Source of the DNA: JALZKA01 sp963701205 | GTDB taxonomy: Bacteria > Actinomycetota > Thermoleophilia > Solirubrobacterales > 70-9 | Reading direction: 5' to 3' | Length of the DNA stretch: 64,000 nt | NCBI GenBank assembly: GCA_963701205.1 | Contig: OY969575.1 | Location: forward strand, 372,001-436,000 | Shown here: positions 27,832 to 36,942 of the stretch, piece by piece | Layout: each line of letters begins with the position of its first letter | Position numbering within the stretch: the first letter of the stretch is position 1 | Program-made: the position numbers and the translations under genes | Notes under the pieces: generated by a model | The model's input: only the letters and a program-made list of their open reading frames with translations | Databases searched by the model: none | Told to the model about the DNA's origin: nothing

Positions 27832-28151
27832 CTGAGTCTGGGTCCTCCTTGTTATCCGCAGGATCAGCCGACAAACGTCCGGCACGCAACGCTCATTTCC
27901 GTCACAAGGCGAGCCAGCGCGCGACGCGCCACGTACCGTACTTGGGACGGCTCTCAAGCCTCGCTGCGCGCGGCACCCTGGCCCTTTCCCCGCATGATAT
28001 CTGGCCTAATCGAGCCCAATCGGGCGTCCGGTGGGCCGCGTTTTGTCAGGCCTCGGCCCGCGGCGCGCCCGGCATTTCACCCGACCGTTTCTTGTAGGGT
28101 CGCCGCTCGCATGAGGCGCCACCGAACAACTGTGCCCAAATTCGCTCGACC
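27832..28151. other. intergenic region between divergent gap operon and methyltransferase gene
   Basis: 320 bases with no convincing gene. It must contain the promoter of the glycolytic operon (leftward) and probably one for the methyltransferase (rightward). Visible elements: the gap ribosome-binding site (27844-27850), and a short palindromic stretch GTACCGTAC near 27930. No pair of -35 and -10 boxes with 16-18 base spacing is persuasive on either strand, so promoter positions are left open. Confidence 0.5.
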
Positions 28152-28898
28152 ATGGCGGTAACGCCGAACTCGCGTGCGAGCGTGGCCGCCCGCATTGGTG
28201 CCCGGCTTCGATCGCGGCGGGTACGTGCGGCCAAGCTGGACCTGATTGATATGGCCTGCCGTGACCATGGGGTCACATCGGTGGCGGATCTCGGGGGGTG
28301 CTGGGGTGTCGACGGTGCGTACCTGTTTCACGCCGTGGACAACCATGCGGTCAACCGCGCGGTGATGGTCGATACGCATCCAACCGAGGGCTTCATGACG
28401 GGGGCGGCCCGCCGTCCCCAGGTAGAACTGGTCCAGGGAAATTTTGGAGCAACCAACTCGGCAAATGCCGTTGGCGAGGTCGATGCCGTCCTTTTTTACG
28501 ACGTACTCCTGCATCAGGTTGACCCCGACTGGCATGCGGTGTTTGGCCTGTATGCGGAACGCGTACGCTGCATCCTTGTCCTCAACCAGCAGTGGACCGC
28601 CGCTGGAGATGGAGCGATCCGACTCCTCGATCTCGGGCCGGAGGAGTACCTGGCGAATGTCCCGCAGTCGGAGTTTCACTCGGAGGCATTGGCCAATCTG
28701 GATGAGATTCATCCGCAGCACGGTCGGCCGTGGCGAGATGTCCATCACATCTGGCAATGGGGGATCACGGATGCTTCCCTTAGACAAACTGCTGCTGAGT
28801 GCGGATTTCGCGAGGCCTTCTACGAGGACCTTGGGCCGTTCCCCGGGCTTTCGAACTTCAGTAACCGAGCGTTCTTGTTTGTAGCCGACCGCTCCTAG
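28152..28898 (+). CDS. class I methyltransferase-like protein
   Basis: 248 residues. VTSVADLGGCWGVDGAYLFHAVD resembles SAM motif I. ARAVMVDTHPTEGF-like sequence gives the acidic residue, VELVQGNFGATNSANAVGEVDAVLFYDVLLHQVDPDW gives motifs III-IV. The C-terminus contains HIWQWGITDASLRQTAAECGF, a late-helix pattern shared with glycan methyltransferases. A Trp replaces the usual glycine in the loop (GGCWGVDG), so SAM binding may be altered. Its stop overlaps that of the convergent ABC permease by 4 bases. The substrate is unknown. Confidence 0.65.
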   Translation: MAVTPNSRASVAARIGARLRSRRVRAAKLDLIDMACRDHGVTSVADLGGCWGVDGAYLFHAVDNHAVNRAVMVDTHPTEGFMTGAARRPQVELVQGNFGATNSANAVGEVDAVLFYDVLLHQVDPDWHAVFGLYAERVRCILVLNQQWTAAGDGAIRLLDLGPEEYLANVPQSEFHSEALANLDEIHPQHGRPWRDVHHIWQWGITDASLRQTAAECGFREAFYEDLGPFPGLSNFSNRAFLFVADRS

Positions 28899-29662
28899 CG
28901 CGGTGCCCAGCGGAAATACCGCAGCGCGACAACAAGACCCGCCAGGCCCCAGATAACCACTATCGCCAAGTTGCCCAGCTCGAGACCAGATCCGGTTGTG
29001 GCCGGGTCATAGGCGGCAAAAAACGACTCGAAAAAGTGGCGGATTGGAAACGCGTCGGCGAACTGCAGAACCCCCGTCGGCAGCTGGGTATCCGGAATGA
29101 ATACCCCGGACAAGAAGTAGAGGGGCAGGAGGGCAACGTTCGTTATCGGCGGACCCGCCTCCTGGGTTGGAATCACGGCCGTCAGCGCAAACCCCAGACA
29201 GCTGAAGGCAAATGCTCCCACCAGCAGCGTCGCCATCAATCCGGGTAGCGTGTTGGTCGGTATCGCAACGTCAAAGAAGAGGGCACCGATCGCGGTCACT
29301 AACGCAACCATCAGGAGCGAGGTGACCAATGCGTTACCGACCCGTCCGGCGACGAACGCCCAGGCGGGCAGAGGCGTCGCCCTGATCCGCTTGAGGCGGC
29401 CGCTCTCGCGCGCCTCGGTCAGGTTGATCGCGAGGCTCTGGGTCGTTGCGGAGACCACGGCCAGGGTGATAATTCCGGGCACGTAGTAGGTCGAAACGCT
29501 GATCCCGCCGTACTCCTCGATGGTCTCACCGCCGAAGAGGCCCGTGAAGATGAACAGAAAGATCAACGGGAAGATCACCGTGAAAAAGACGGATGCAGGA
29601 CTCCGCCAGAAGATGAGCTGATCGGCCCGAAACTGATGCCAGATGAGCGTCGCGCCGGTCAC
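28895..29662 (-). CDS. ABC-2 type transporter permease (DrrB-like)
   Basis: 255 residues from GTG 29662, which overlaps the ATPase stop as GTGA. About six helices: ASVFFTVIFPLIFLFIFTGLF, YYVPGIITLAVVSATTQSLA, ALVTSLLMVALVTAIGALFF, and the conserved late loop LLPLYFLSGVFIPDTQLP seen in ABC-2 exporters of the drug-resistance and lipid/glycan type. It forms the membrane channel for the adjacent ATPase. The longer frame upstream lies inside the ATPase gene and is rejected. Cargo is unknown. Confidence 0.88.
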   Translation of the reverse strand: MTGATLIWHQFRADQLIFWRSPASVFFTVIFPLIFLFIFTGLFGGETIEEYGGISVSTYYVPGIITLAVVSATTQSLAINLTEARESGRLKRIRATPLPAWAFVAGRVGNALVTSLLMVALVTAIGALFFDVAIPTNTLPGLMATLLVGAFAFSCLGFALTAVIPTQEAGPPITNVALLPLYFLSGVFIPDTQLPTGVLQFADAFPIRHFFESFFAAYDPATTGSGLELGNLAIVVIWGLAGLVVALRYFRWAPR

Positions 29663-30573
29663 GGGGCCTGCGCCTCGGTCAACTGCAGATAGACGTCCTC
29701 TAGGCTCGGCCGCTCGACTCGAAGCCCATCGAGCGTGACCCCGGTGTCGAGTGCCCACTCCGTCAGCCGGTGGAGGACCTCAAGCGATTCGGCAGCGCTG
29801 ACCTCAACCGTCGCTCCTGCCGGGGTCGCCACCAACGCGAACGGCGGCGGCATCGACGCCAGCGCAACAGCTTGCGTGAGCTTGAAGCTGATCGTCGTAC
29901 GCGCCTCCGCCCGCCCGCCGAGTTCGTTCGGCGGACCAACAGCGACGATCTTGCCGTCGCTGATGATCGCCACCGTGTCGGCCAGGTGCTGGGCTTCGTC
30001 CATGAAGTGGGTCGTCAGGAAGATCGTTTTCCCCAGTTCCCTGAGGCTGGCGATTACGTCCCACGCCTGTCGGCGCGCTGATGGATCAAACCCAGTCGTC
30101 GGCTCGTCGAGAAATAGCAGCTCGGGATCGCCGATCAGCGCCAGCGCCACATCGAGTCGGCGCTGCTGTCCGCCGGAAAGGTGACCGGCACGTTCGTCGG
30201 CCTTGGCCGACAGTCCGACCAGGCCAATCGTCTCATCAACTTCACGGGGAGCCGCGTAGTAGCCCGCGTAGAGCGCGATCGTCTCACGGACCGTCAGGAC
30301 CGGCTCCATGCGACATTCCTGCAAAACGATGCCTATCCGCTCCCGCCAGGCCCGGCCGGCCGAGGCCGGGTCTCGCCCCAGCACCTGAACCTCGCCGGCG
30401 TCGCGCTCCCTGTAGCCCTCAAGGATCTCCACCGTCGTCGTTTTACCGGCGCCATTAGGTCCTAGGAAGGCAAAGATCTCACCGCGCTCCACCCGCAGGT
30501 CGATGCCACGCACCGCCTCGACCGCACCAAAGGCCTTGTGAAGACCCTGAACGCTGACCACTGGTTCCGTCAT
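29659..30573 (-). CDS. ABC transporter ATP-binding protein (DrrA-like)
   Basis: 304 residues from ATG 30573 (MTEPVVSVQGLHKAFG). Walker A is FLGPNGAGKTTTVEIL, Q-loop IGIVLQECRMEP, signature HLSGGQQRRLDVALAL, Walker B LLFLDEPTTGFDP and H-loop TIFLTTHFMDEA. The C-terminal ~80 residues (TISFKLTQ... TLDGLRVERPSLEDVYLQLTE) are the DUF4162/DrrA-type extension. It powers export through the coupled permease. The pair has no dedicated regulator nearby. DrrAB systems handle lipophilic compounds, but the substrate here is not predictable. Confidence 0.92.
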   Translation of the reverse strand: MTEPVVSVQGLHKAFGAVEAVRGIDLRVERGEIFAFLGPNGAGKTTTVEILEGYRERDAGEVQVLGRDPASAGRAWRERIGIVLQECRMEPVLTVRETIALYAGYYAAPREVDETIGLVGLSAKADERAGHLSGGQQRRLDVALALIGDPELLFLDEPTTGFDPSARRQAWDVIASLRELGKTIFLTTHFMDEAQHLADTVAIISDGKIVAVGPPNELGGRAEARTTISFKLTQAVALASMPPPFALVATPAGATVEVSAAESLEVLHRLTEWALDTGVTLDGLRVERPSLEDVYLQLTEAQAP

Positions 30574-30590
30574 ACAGGCCGCATATTCAG

Positions 30591-31505
30591 CTATGAGCGG
30601 ATCCGGCTCATGGCACCACGGATGCGGTGCCAAAACGATTGCTGGCAAAGATCGCGCCCCAGGGTCTCCCGCTCCGGCCAGCGCATCCAGGGATCATCTG
30701 CATCCAGCCGCCCCGGCACAGCCTGATAAGTGCCACGATGAGCGACCAGCGTCAGCTGATCCTCGTAGCGCTGGTAAGGACGCGGGGAGCGCGCTTCGAG
30801 CACCGATGTGAACCCTGCATCCCGCACGAGGTTGTAAAGCGATGCCCGAGTCGGCCAAAAACTCTGCGTGTTGTCCAGCGAGGCTCGGAGCTTCGCCGCA
30901 CGTTGCGCGCGCGACGCGTTGGCGCTGTGCTCGCGATAGAGCCTGCCCCAGTACTGATTACCTCGGTGCTCGCGCATCACCGCGGCTTTGAGCGAGACCG
31001 ACGTGTCGAGGACCAGAAGGCCACTGCACAGGCCCGCAACCGCGTGGACGAAGTCAAAGACGTCTGGGGCATCGAGGTGATACAGGATTCCGAGGCAAAG
31101 GACGACATCAAAGCGCCCGTGACTTTCGACTGACACATCGCGCACATCACCCTGTTCCACCGAGTAGTGATCAAGCCCAAGTTCCGCGGCGGCAAAACGC
31201 GCTCGCTCGACATGGATCTTCCTGCCTTCGACCGCGACGACTGTGGCGCCAAGGCGTGCCAGCTCGATCCCATAGATCCCTCCCTCGCAGGCGAGGTCAA
31301 GGATGCGCAGGTCCGTGAGCGGGCGCTTTGAGCCGTCGGCAACCAGCTGAACCACGCGGCGCAACTTGGAGTTCTCGACGGGTTGCTGGTCCGTGATTGT
31401 CCAGACGCCGTCGCCGAGATTGATGTTGTGAGGAGGCTCCCACGACCCCAAGGTCTCTACGGCGGCCGTCAAGCGCTGGCGGCGGTCAGGGTCAGTCGGC
31501 GGCAT
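30591..31505 (-). CDS. DUF1698/CmoB-like SAM-dependent methyltransferase
   Basis: 304 residues. Motif I is LRILDLACEGGIYGIELARLG, then VVAVEGRKIHVERARFAA. Next come VEQGDVRDVS and FDVVLCLGILYHLDAPDVFDFV, the hallmark YHL segment of CmoB/DUF1698 proteins. The C-terminal FWPTRASLYNLVRDAGFTSV recalls the fragment at 2-181, so the two are paralogues. It lies 17 bases upstream of the ABC ATPase on the same strand and diverges from a secreted glycosidase gene. Known relatives modify tRNA wobble uridine or sugars; which applies here is open. Confidence 0.75.
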   Translation of the reverse strand: MPPTDPDRRQRLTAAVETLGSWEPPHNINLGDGVWTITDQQPVENSKLRRVVQLVADGSKRPLTDLRILDLACEGGIYGIELARLGATVVAVEGRKIHVERARFAAAELGLDHYSVEQGDVRDVSVESHGRFDVVLCLGILYHLDAPDVFDFVHAVAGLCSGLLVLDTSVSLKAAVMREHRGNQYWGRLYREHSANASRAQRAAKLRASLDNTQSFWPTRASLYNLVRDAGFTSVLEARSPRPYQRYEDQLTLVAHRGTYQAVPGRLDADDPWMRWPERETLGRDLCQQSFWHRIRGAMSRIRS

Positions 31506-31625
31506 CCCTCGGCGAGTCTAGTAACCGATTCCGTACTTGCCGAAGGTGGCGGTGGTCCCGCATACGGATCTTCAGTGTCACGTCACGTCCAGCGACCGTG
31601 CGCGGGTCGGTCATTCTATGTCGGC

Positions 31626-32843
31626 ATGACGTGGCCTCGCCTCACCCTCTTTGGCGGCTTCGCAGCGGTGATTGCCGTGGCTCTCGCAGGCGGATTCACC
31701 AACGAACCGAAGACCCAAGTCGCGGCGAGCGTCACTCCGTCGACGCCAGCTTGTGAATTGGCCGCAGCCGACCTCAACCCTGCGGATCGCCCCGTGCTGC
31801 CATCACGGGGGGTGCCGCTGATCGACCTAAACGGCGACCTCCCGCAATTGGGCTACAACGATCCCTCGCTGATGACGGGCCAGCTCACTCTGGCAGCCAC
31901 GCTCCGCGCCCATCGCGCAGCGGCCTCAGCGATCTGGCGCATGCCGCTTGACTGGGGCGTGGTCGAGTTGCAACCCGGAGCTCTCGACTTCACCGAACCG
32001 GACCGGGTCTATTGCGCAGCCCTTGACGCAGGGGTCCAGCCGTTGTTTCACCTAACGGGGATACCCGGATGGGCAGCTCCTGGGAGTACATGCCAGACCC
32101 CCTGCGTTCGCCCTCCCGAAGATCAACATCTGCCTGCTTTCACCCGCTTCGCTGAGGCAGCGGCGATCCGGTATCCCCGGGTGGCGGCGTTCGAATCCTG
32201 GAATGAGCCAAACCTCGCAGCTTTTTGGGGCGGCAGGCCGAATCCCGCGGACTACCTTCAGGTTGCCGCTGCCATCTACGCCGGGGCCAAGAACGGCAAT
32301 CCAGGGTTGCCGGTTGTGGCTGGCTCGACCACCAACAATCCCAGCGACGATCCGGCAACCGGCAACCTCGCCATGACCACCTTTCTGCGCTCGTTTCTCG
32401 CTGCTGGAGGCGCGCGCTTCATGGACGCCGTTGCCTTTCACGCCTATCCGTTCGGGCGGCTTGGCTCTGAGCAGGACCTGTTCACTCCGGCGCTGACGGA
32501 CCTCCTGGAAACTCTCGACGGTGCTGACGAGGGTCAGATCAGGATCTGGCTGACCGAGACTGGGGTGCCGACGCAATCGGGGGCCTTCGCTCCGCCAATG
32601 TCCGAGTCCGATCAGGCGGAACAGTTGGCGGCGATGTTCCATGCCCTGGCTGCCACGGGCCGCGCGGACGTTTTCGTTGTCCATACGCTTCTCGATCCCG
32701 GCCTTAGAGTTCCCGGGGGTCCGGGATTCGGCGTTCTCACCCAACCGGACGGGTCGGGAGCGATGCGTGCCAAGCCGGCACTCTGCAGTCTCCGTGATGC
32801 CACCGACGCCTCCGGCGACTGCCCGAGACACGTCGGCTCCTGA
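31626..32843 (+). CDS. secreted clan GH-A glycoside hydrolase-like protein
   Basis: 405 residues from ATG 31626, which gives a proper signal peptide (MTWPRLTLFGGFAAVIAVALAGG). The frame to 31383 would lie within the divergent methyltransferase. A TIM-barrel glycosidase is indicated by the acid/base segment AFESWNEPNLAAFWGG and the nucleophile segment IRIWLTETGVPT, plus AFHAYPFG between them. This is the GH39/GH5-like pattern for retaining enzymes. Four Cys pairs (e.g. STCQTPCVRPP) suggest disulfides outside the cell. The next gene encodes a second enzyme of the same clan, so they may act together on a polysaccharide. Confidence 0.78.
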   Translation: MTWPRLTLFGGFAAVIAVALAGGFTNEPKTQVAASVTPSTPACELAAADLNPADRPVLPSRGVPLIDLNGDLPQLGYNDPSLMTGQLTLAATLRAHRAAASAIWRMPLDWGVVELQPGALDFTEPDRVYCAALDAGVQPLFHLTGIPGWAAPGSTCQTPCVRPPEDQHLPAFTRFAEAAAIRYPRVAAFESWNEPNLAAFWGGRPNPADYLQVAAAIYAGAKNGNPGLPVVAGSTTNNPSDDPATGNLAMTTFLRSFLAAGGARFMDAVAFHAYPFGRLGSEQDLFTPALTDLLETLDGADEGQIRIWLTETGVPTQSGAFAPPMSESDQAEQLAAMFHALAATGRADVFVVHTLLDPGLRVPGGPGFGVLTQPDGSGAMRAKPALCSLRDATDASGDCPRHVGS

Positions 32844-32929
32844 CCCCGCTTTCGTATGAACGTTGATTGCTGATAGGCACGGTTGCGGGTTGCCGAAAGC
32901 GACCCTGAGCGCTACCTTGCCTTGTCCTG

Positions 32930-34903
32930 ATGATCGCCGGAAGCTGGGGCACGTTTGTACGCAGCGGCTTGCCCGTTATCGGTGCCGTGCTCGCGCTAGC
33001 GGCTCCGACCATCGCCTCCGCTGACGACCCGCCATTCCCCGGAGTGCCTGACCCGGGCGGCGACCCGGCCGTCGCTGTCCCCGTGCCACCTCCGGCGGGC
33101 AAGTTTTTCGGCTACCACGACCTATTGCCGGACTACTCCCCGCACGGCTGGAACTCGACCGAGATGGCGGAGGTCGCGGCCGGTGGCGGCGCCAACACTC
33201 ACCGTTTCACCCTCGACTGGTTCAGCGTCGAACCGACCCAGGATCACTGGGACGAAAACAACTGGGCGCGTTTTCAGCGCCTTTACGACGAGCTGATCAG
33301 CCGTGGCATACGCCCGCTGGTCACGATTGCTGGCACCCCCCGCTGGGCGGTCCACACGCTATATCAGCACTGCGGGCACCGTCGCGGCTGCGAGTACCCG
33401 CCGGCAGCCTGGATGAACGGGGAGTGGGCGCAGTTCGCGGCGGAAGTCGCCACGCGAATGCCACAGGCTGCGGCGATCGAGATCTGGAATGAGCCCAACA
33501 TCCGCGGCTTCTACAAGCCCGATCCCAACCCGTGGCGCTACGGCGAACTTGTTGCAATCGCCTACGACGCGATCAAGGCGGCCAACCCAGCGATGACGGT
33601 TCTGGGTGGTGCCCTTGCCCCCGCCCAGACGCGGAAGCCGAATGATCCTGCGGAGTACATGCCGCTGGCCGATTTCCTACCCATCGCTCTCCAGGCGGGA
33701 ATGCGAAACCACATCGACGGAATCAGCTTCCACACCGTGATTCAGACGATGGACTACGGGGCTGGGACGCTTTGGGCAAAGGTCTTTGACGACGTTAGGC
33801 GAATCGCCTCGCAGAATGGTCACGCGGGGATCGACTTGTGGCTGAGCGAGACGGGCTTGACGACGAAGGAGGGTCCGGGCGTTCCCGCGCTGAGTGCCAA
33901 CAATCAGGCGTTGGGGCTCCTACTCCAATACCGGCGGCTGATGCAAATGCCGGACCTGCGGGGGATGGTTATCCACACGCTGAGTGAGCGGGTCGAACTG
34001 CAAAAAACCGACTTCAACCGGGGCTACGGCGTCATGGACTCTTGGAATCCGTTCAACCCAAAGCACGCCTACTGCGCTTTCGCCGGGAGAGTTCAAGTCG
34101 AGTTGCCATACGGAGGTTGCCCGCGAATTACTGAGACCTACCCGGATTCGGGTAGTGGTGGTTCCGGCAGCGGGTCCGGCTCGGGTTCTGGCTCCGGCTC
34201 GGGTTCTGGGTCCGGCTCGGGCAGCGGCAGTGGTTCGGGCTCGGGCTCGGGTTCTGGGTCCGGCTCGGGCAGCGGCAGTGGTTCGGGCTCGGGCTCGGGC
34301 TCGGGTTCTGGGTCCGGCTCGGGCAGCGGCAGTGGTTCGGGCTCGGGCTCGGGCTCGGGTTCTGGGTCCGGCTCGGGCAGCGGCAGTGGTTCGGGGTCGG
34401 GGTCGGGTTCTGGCTCCGGCTCGGGCAGCGGCAGTGGTTCTGGGTCCGGCTCGGGGTCCGGGTCGGGTTCTGGGTCCGGCTCGGGTTCTGGGTCCGGCTC
34501 GGGCAGCGGCAGTGGTTCGGGGTCCGGGTCGGGGTCCGGCAACGCCGGCGGGGCCCCACGGTGCACCGCCAGGCTCGCCGCAGCAACAAGCCGAATAGTG
34601 CTGGCCAGCGCCGCCGACCGGCGGCGGGCGATCCGCGGGCACCGCAAGCTGACGCAGCGCTGCATTCCGGGCAACCGCAAGGTTGCGCGCTTCAAGCGGC
34701 GGGCGCGCAAGATCAATTCGGCGGCGAAGTCACACCACCTCAGGGCCAAGGCCCGCCGCGTGAAGCGACGCTGCGCACCATGCAACCGCCGCCTACTACG
34801 ACTGCAGGGCCGAACACTTACCGCAACCGGGCCCGGCCTGGCGGCAGCGCTTCAAAAGCACGAGCAGGTTCGCAAGGCCTGCACCGGGCGCAGACGACGC
34901 TAG
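32930..34903 (+). CDS. secreted GH-A glycosidase-like protein with 131-residue Ser-Gly tract and basic C-terminal domain
   Basis: 657 residues. A signal peptide (to about TIASADD) precedes a TIM-barrel domain (residues about 55-400) with the acid/base AIEIWNEPNIRGFY and nucleophile IDLWLSETGLTT, as in its upstream neighbour. Residues 407-537 are almost only alternating Ser and Gly, encoded by a minisatellite (separate entry). Residues 538-657 are an Arg/Lys-rich, Cys-containing region (e.g. KRRCAPCNRRLLRLQGR), likely helical, which could bind anionic wall polymers. The SG tract looks like a long flexible spacer tethering the enzyme to the envelope. Its stop is immediately followed by the convergent uvrC stop. 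Confidence 0.8.
   Translation: MIAGSWGTFVRSGLPVIGAVLALAAPTIASADDPPFPGVPDPGGDPAVAVPVPPPAGKFFGYHDLLPDYSPHGWNSTEMAEVAAGGGANTHRFTLDWFSVEPTQDHWDENNWARFQRLYDELISRGIRPLVTIAGTPRWAVHTLYQHCGHRRGCEYPPAAWMNGEWAQFAAEVATRMPQAAAIEIWNEPNIRGFYKPDPNPWRYGELVAIAYDAIKAANPAMTVLGGALAPAQTRKPNDPAEYMPLADFLPIALQAGMRNHIDGISFHTVIQTMDYGAGTLWAKVFDDVRRIASQNGHAGIDLWLSETGLTTKEGPGVPALSANNQALGLLLQYRRLMQMPDLRGMVIHTLSERVELQKTDFNRGYGVMDSWNPFNPKHAYCAFAGRVQVELPYGGCPRITETYPDSGSGGSGSGSGSGSGSGSGSGSGSGSGSGSGSGSGSGSGSGSGSGSGSGSGSGSGSGSGSGSGSGSGSGSGSGSGSGSGSGSGSGSGSGSGSGSGSGSGSGSGSGSGSGSGSGSGSGSGSGSGSGSGSGSGNAGGAPRCTARLAAATSRIVLASAADRRRAIRGHRKLTQRCIPGNRKVARFKRRARKINSAAKSHHLRAKARRVKRRCAPCNRRLLRLQGRTLTATGPGLAAALQKHEQVRKACTGRRRR
34148..34540 (+). 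repeat. Ser-Gly coding minisatellite
   Basis: 393 bases built from 6-base Ser-Gly units. A higher-order block containing GCAGCGGCAGTGGTTC recurs at 34221, 34269, 34323, 34377, 34425 and 34503, with spacings of 48, 54, 54, 48 and 78 bases, all multiples of six. The frame is therefore preserved whatever the copy number. The arrangement points to expansion and contraction by slippage or recombination. Confidence 0.95.
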
Positions 34904-36811
34904 TCACCCGGTTCGGTTCAGGCGGCCGTGGATCTCCCTGGCCAGTTTGCCGGGCATCCCCGGTACGGCCTCGATTTCCTCGATCGTCGCTGCGGCGACT
35001 CGCCCCGGCGAGCCGAAGTGCGCCAAGAGAGCACGTTTGCGCACCGGCCCAACGCCGGGAAGCTCGTCCAAGATCGATCGTGTCATCGATTGGTCGCGCC
35101 GCGACCGGTGTAGGTCAAGGGCGAAGCGGTGCGCCTCATCGCGGATGCGTTGCAACAGCTTCGACGCCTCGGAATCAGGCGGGATCTGGAGCGGCGCCGA
35201 ACGACCGGGAAGGTAGACCTCCTCGAGCCGCTTGGCCAGGCTCACGACCGCCACGCCTCGATCGACGAGCGTGCCGACGGCCTCCATCCCCGAGCTCAGC
35301 TGCCCCTTGCCGCCGTCGATCACGATCAGATCGGGCAGGCTGGCGAAGCTTGGGTCGCGCTCGGCGTCGTGCGGCGACCGATCCGCTTCGCCGATGAGCC
35401 GGGCGGCGCGCCGTGACAGCACCTCCTTCATCGAGGCGAAATCGTCCGGACCCTCGCTGCGGTCGCCCTTGATTTTGAACCGCCGGTAGTCGGCCTTCTT
35501 CGGTGCGCCCGACTCGAACACGACCATCGACGCGACCGTGTGCTCGCCACCGAGATTCGAGATGTCATATCCCTCGATCCGGATCGGCAGACCGTCCAAC
35601 CGGAGGGCGTCCTTGAGCGCGACGACGGCATCAGCGCGGTCCGTGCGCCGACGCTCGCGGCGCAACTTGTCCTGGGCAAGTGCGAGGCGGGCATTGCGCT
35701 CCGCCATCTCGCGAAGCTTGCGCATCTCGCCGCGCTCGGCAACCCGAACCTCCACCTGGGAGCCCCGTGCCCGCTCGAGCGCTTCAGCGACCAGGGCAGC
35801 GCGATCGCGAACCGCCTCGCCGACCACGACTAGCCGGGGAACCGCCGGCGCAGCGGAGTAGTACTGGGCCAGGAACTCCACGCACACCTCACCTTCGTCG
35901 TGGTCGGCGGCGTTGGTCAAGTAAAAGCTCTGGCGCTCGGCCAGAATGCCATCACGGATCTGGAACACCTGGGCGTTCGCGGTGCCGCTCTCCGTCGCCA
36001 CGCCGATCACGTCGGCATTGTCAAGCGAGCCGCCAGCAACGCTGCGGCGCTCCATCATCGCCCGCACAGCCTCGAGACGATCCCTGTGGACCGCGGCGCG
36101 CTCGAACTCCTCTGCCTCCGCGGCAACGTTCATCTTGCTCACCAGATCACGTTCAACCTCCCGGTAGCGACCGGAAAGAAAACCCGCGATGGCGTCGATG
36201 TTGCGACGGTACTCGTCGCGATCGATATAGCCAACGCAGGGTGCCTGGCAGCGCTTGATGTAGTAGTCGAGGCAAGGAACGCCGGAGCGTCGTCCCGGCT
36301 CGGCCCCTTCACAAGTCCGATACTGAAACAGCTTGCCGAGCAGCTCCAGCGTCTCGCGCGTGCGCTTCGCGCTCGAGTAGGGGCCGAAGTAAAGACGCCC
36401 AGCTCGGTGGCGCTCCCGGGTGAAATAGACGCGAGGAAACTCTTCGTCCATGCTGATTGCCACGTACGGGTAGGACTTGTCGTCGCGCAGGCGGATGTTG
36501 AAACGCGGGCGGTAGCGCTTGATGAACTGCTGCTCGGCAAGCAACGCCTCAGCTTCGGTATCGGTGACCAGGAACTCGATCGCGTCCGCCATCTCGGTCA
36601 TCGCCCGGGTCCTCGTCTTGCCGGAGAAATGTCCTGCCACCCGTTTCTTGATCGACCGCGCCTTGCCCACGTAGAGCACAGCGTCTTCGGCGTCGCGGAA
36701 GATGTACACGCCGGGCTCGTCGGGCAATCCGCGCCGCTGTTCGGCAAGTCCGTCGCCCGCTGAGCGAATCGGCGCACTGGTTGGGTCGGTGGACTCGCGG
36801 CTCACTCTCAT
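34904..36811 (-). CDS. uvrC: excinuclease ABC subunit C
   Basis: 635 residues from ATG 36811. It makes both incisions in nucleotide-excision repair with UvrA and UvrB. An N-terminal GIY-YIG nuclease (PGVYIFRDAEDAVLYVGKA, then RVAGHFSGKTRTR) is followed by a Cys-rich PCLDYYIKRCQAPCVGYI region, a UVR domain (MNVAAEAEEFERAAVHRDRLEAV), a C-terminal RNase-H-like nuclease (IRIEGYDISNLGGEHTVASMVVFESG, then LPDLIVIDGGKGQLS) and tandem HhH motifs at the end. The frame continues to 36907 but reads without family similarity. The stop abuts the convergent glycosidase stop. Confidence 0.95.
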   Translation of the reverse strand: MRVSRESTDPTSAPIRSAGDGLAEQRRGLPDEPGVYIFRDAEDAVLYVGKARSIKKRVAGHFSGKTRTRAMTEMADAIEFLVTDTEAEALLAEQQFIKRYRPRFNIRLRDDKSYPYVAISMDEEFPRVYFTRERHRAGRLYFGPYSSAKRTRETLELLGKLFQYRTCEGAEPGRRSGVPCLDYYIKRCQAPCVGYIDRDEYRRNIDAIAGFLSGRYREVERDLVSKMNVAAEAEEFERAAVHRDRLEAVRAMMERRSVAGGSLDNADVIGVATESGTANAQVFQIRDGILAERQSFYLTNAADHDEGEVCVEFLAQYYSAAPAVPRLVVVGEAVRDRAALVAEALERARGSQVEVRVAERGEMRKLREMAERNARLALAQDKLRRERRRTDRADAVVALKDALRLDGLPIRIEGYDISNLGGEHTVASMVVFESGAPKKADYRRFKIKGDRSEGPDDFASMKEVLSRRAARLIGEADRSPHDAERDPSFASLPDLIVIDGGKGQLSSGMEAVGTLVDRGVAVVSLAKRLEEVYLPGRSAPLQIPPDSEASKLLQRIRDEAHRFALDLHRSRRDQSMTRSILDELPGVGPVRKRALLAHFGSPGRVAAATIEEIEAVPGMPGKLAREIHGRLNRTG

Positions 36812-36900
36812 GAACGCTAGCCGGACAATCGCCGGAGCAGCTGCGGGTGGCTCCACCCTCACTGGCGGGGCAACCAACCGGCGGGCGAAGTGGAGGCCGA

Positions 36901-36920
36901 GATCCAATTAGACTTGGATC
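36901..36920. promoter_or_regulatory. inverted repeat upstream of cupredoxin gene
   Basis: Arms GATCCAA and TTGGATC separated by TTAGAC, 23 bases before the GTG start of the lipoprotein and about 90 bases upstream of uvrC. It is AT-rich for this genome and may be an operator for one or both divergent genes. No family of regulator can be named from it. Confidence 0.35.
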
Positions 36921-36942
36921 TCATTCGACGAAAGGTGGAACC

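Noticed and set aside
31383..31625. Longer N-terminus for the first secreted glycosidase
   Set aside because: It would remove the signal peptide from the start and overlap the divergent methyltransferase gene.
34148..34540. Possible CRISPR array
   Set aside because: Repeats are in-frame Ser-Gly codons with no unique spacers and no cas genes nearby.
33920..34785. Proline/glutamate and Arg/Thr repeat proteins on the strand opposite the Ser-Gly tract
   Set aside because: They are translations of the same minisatellite in other frames. The plus frame has a signal peptide and enzyme domain and is clearly the real one.
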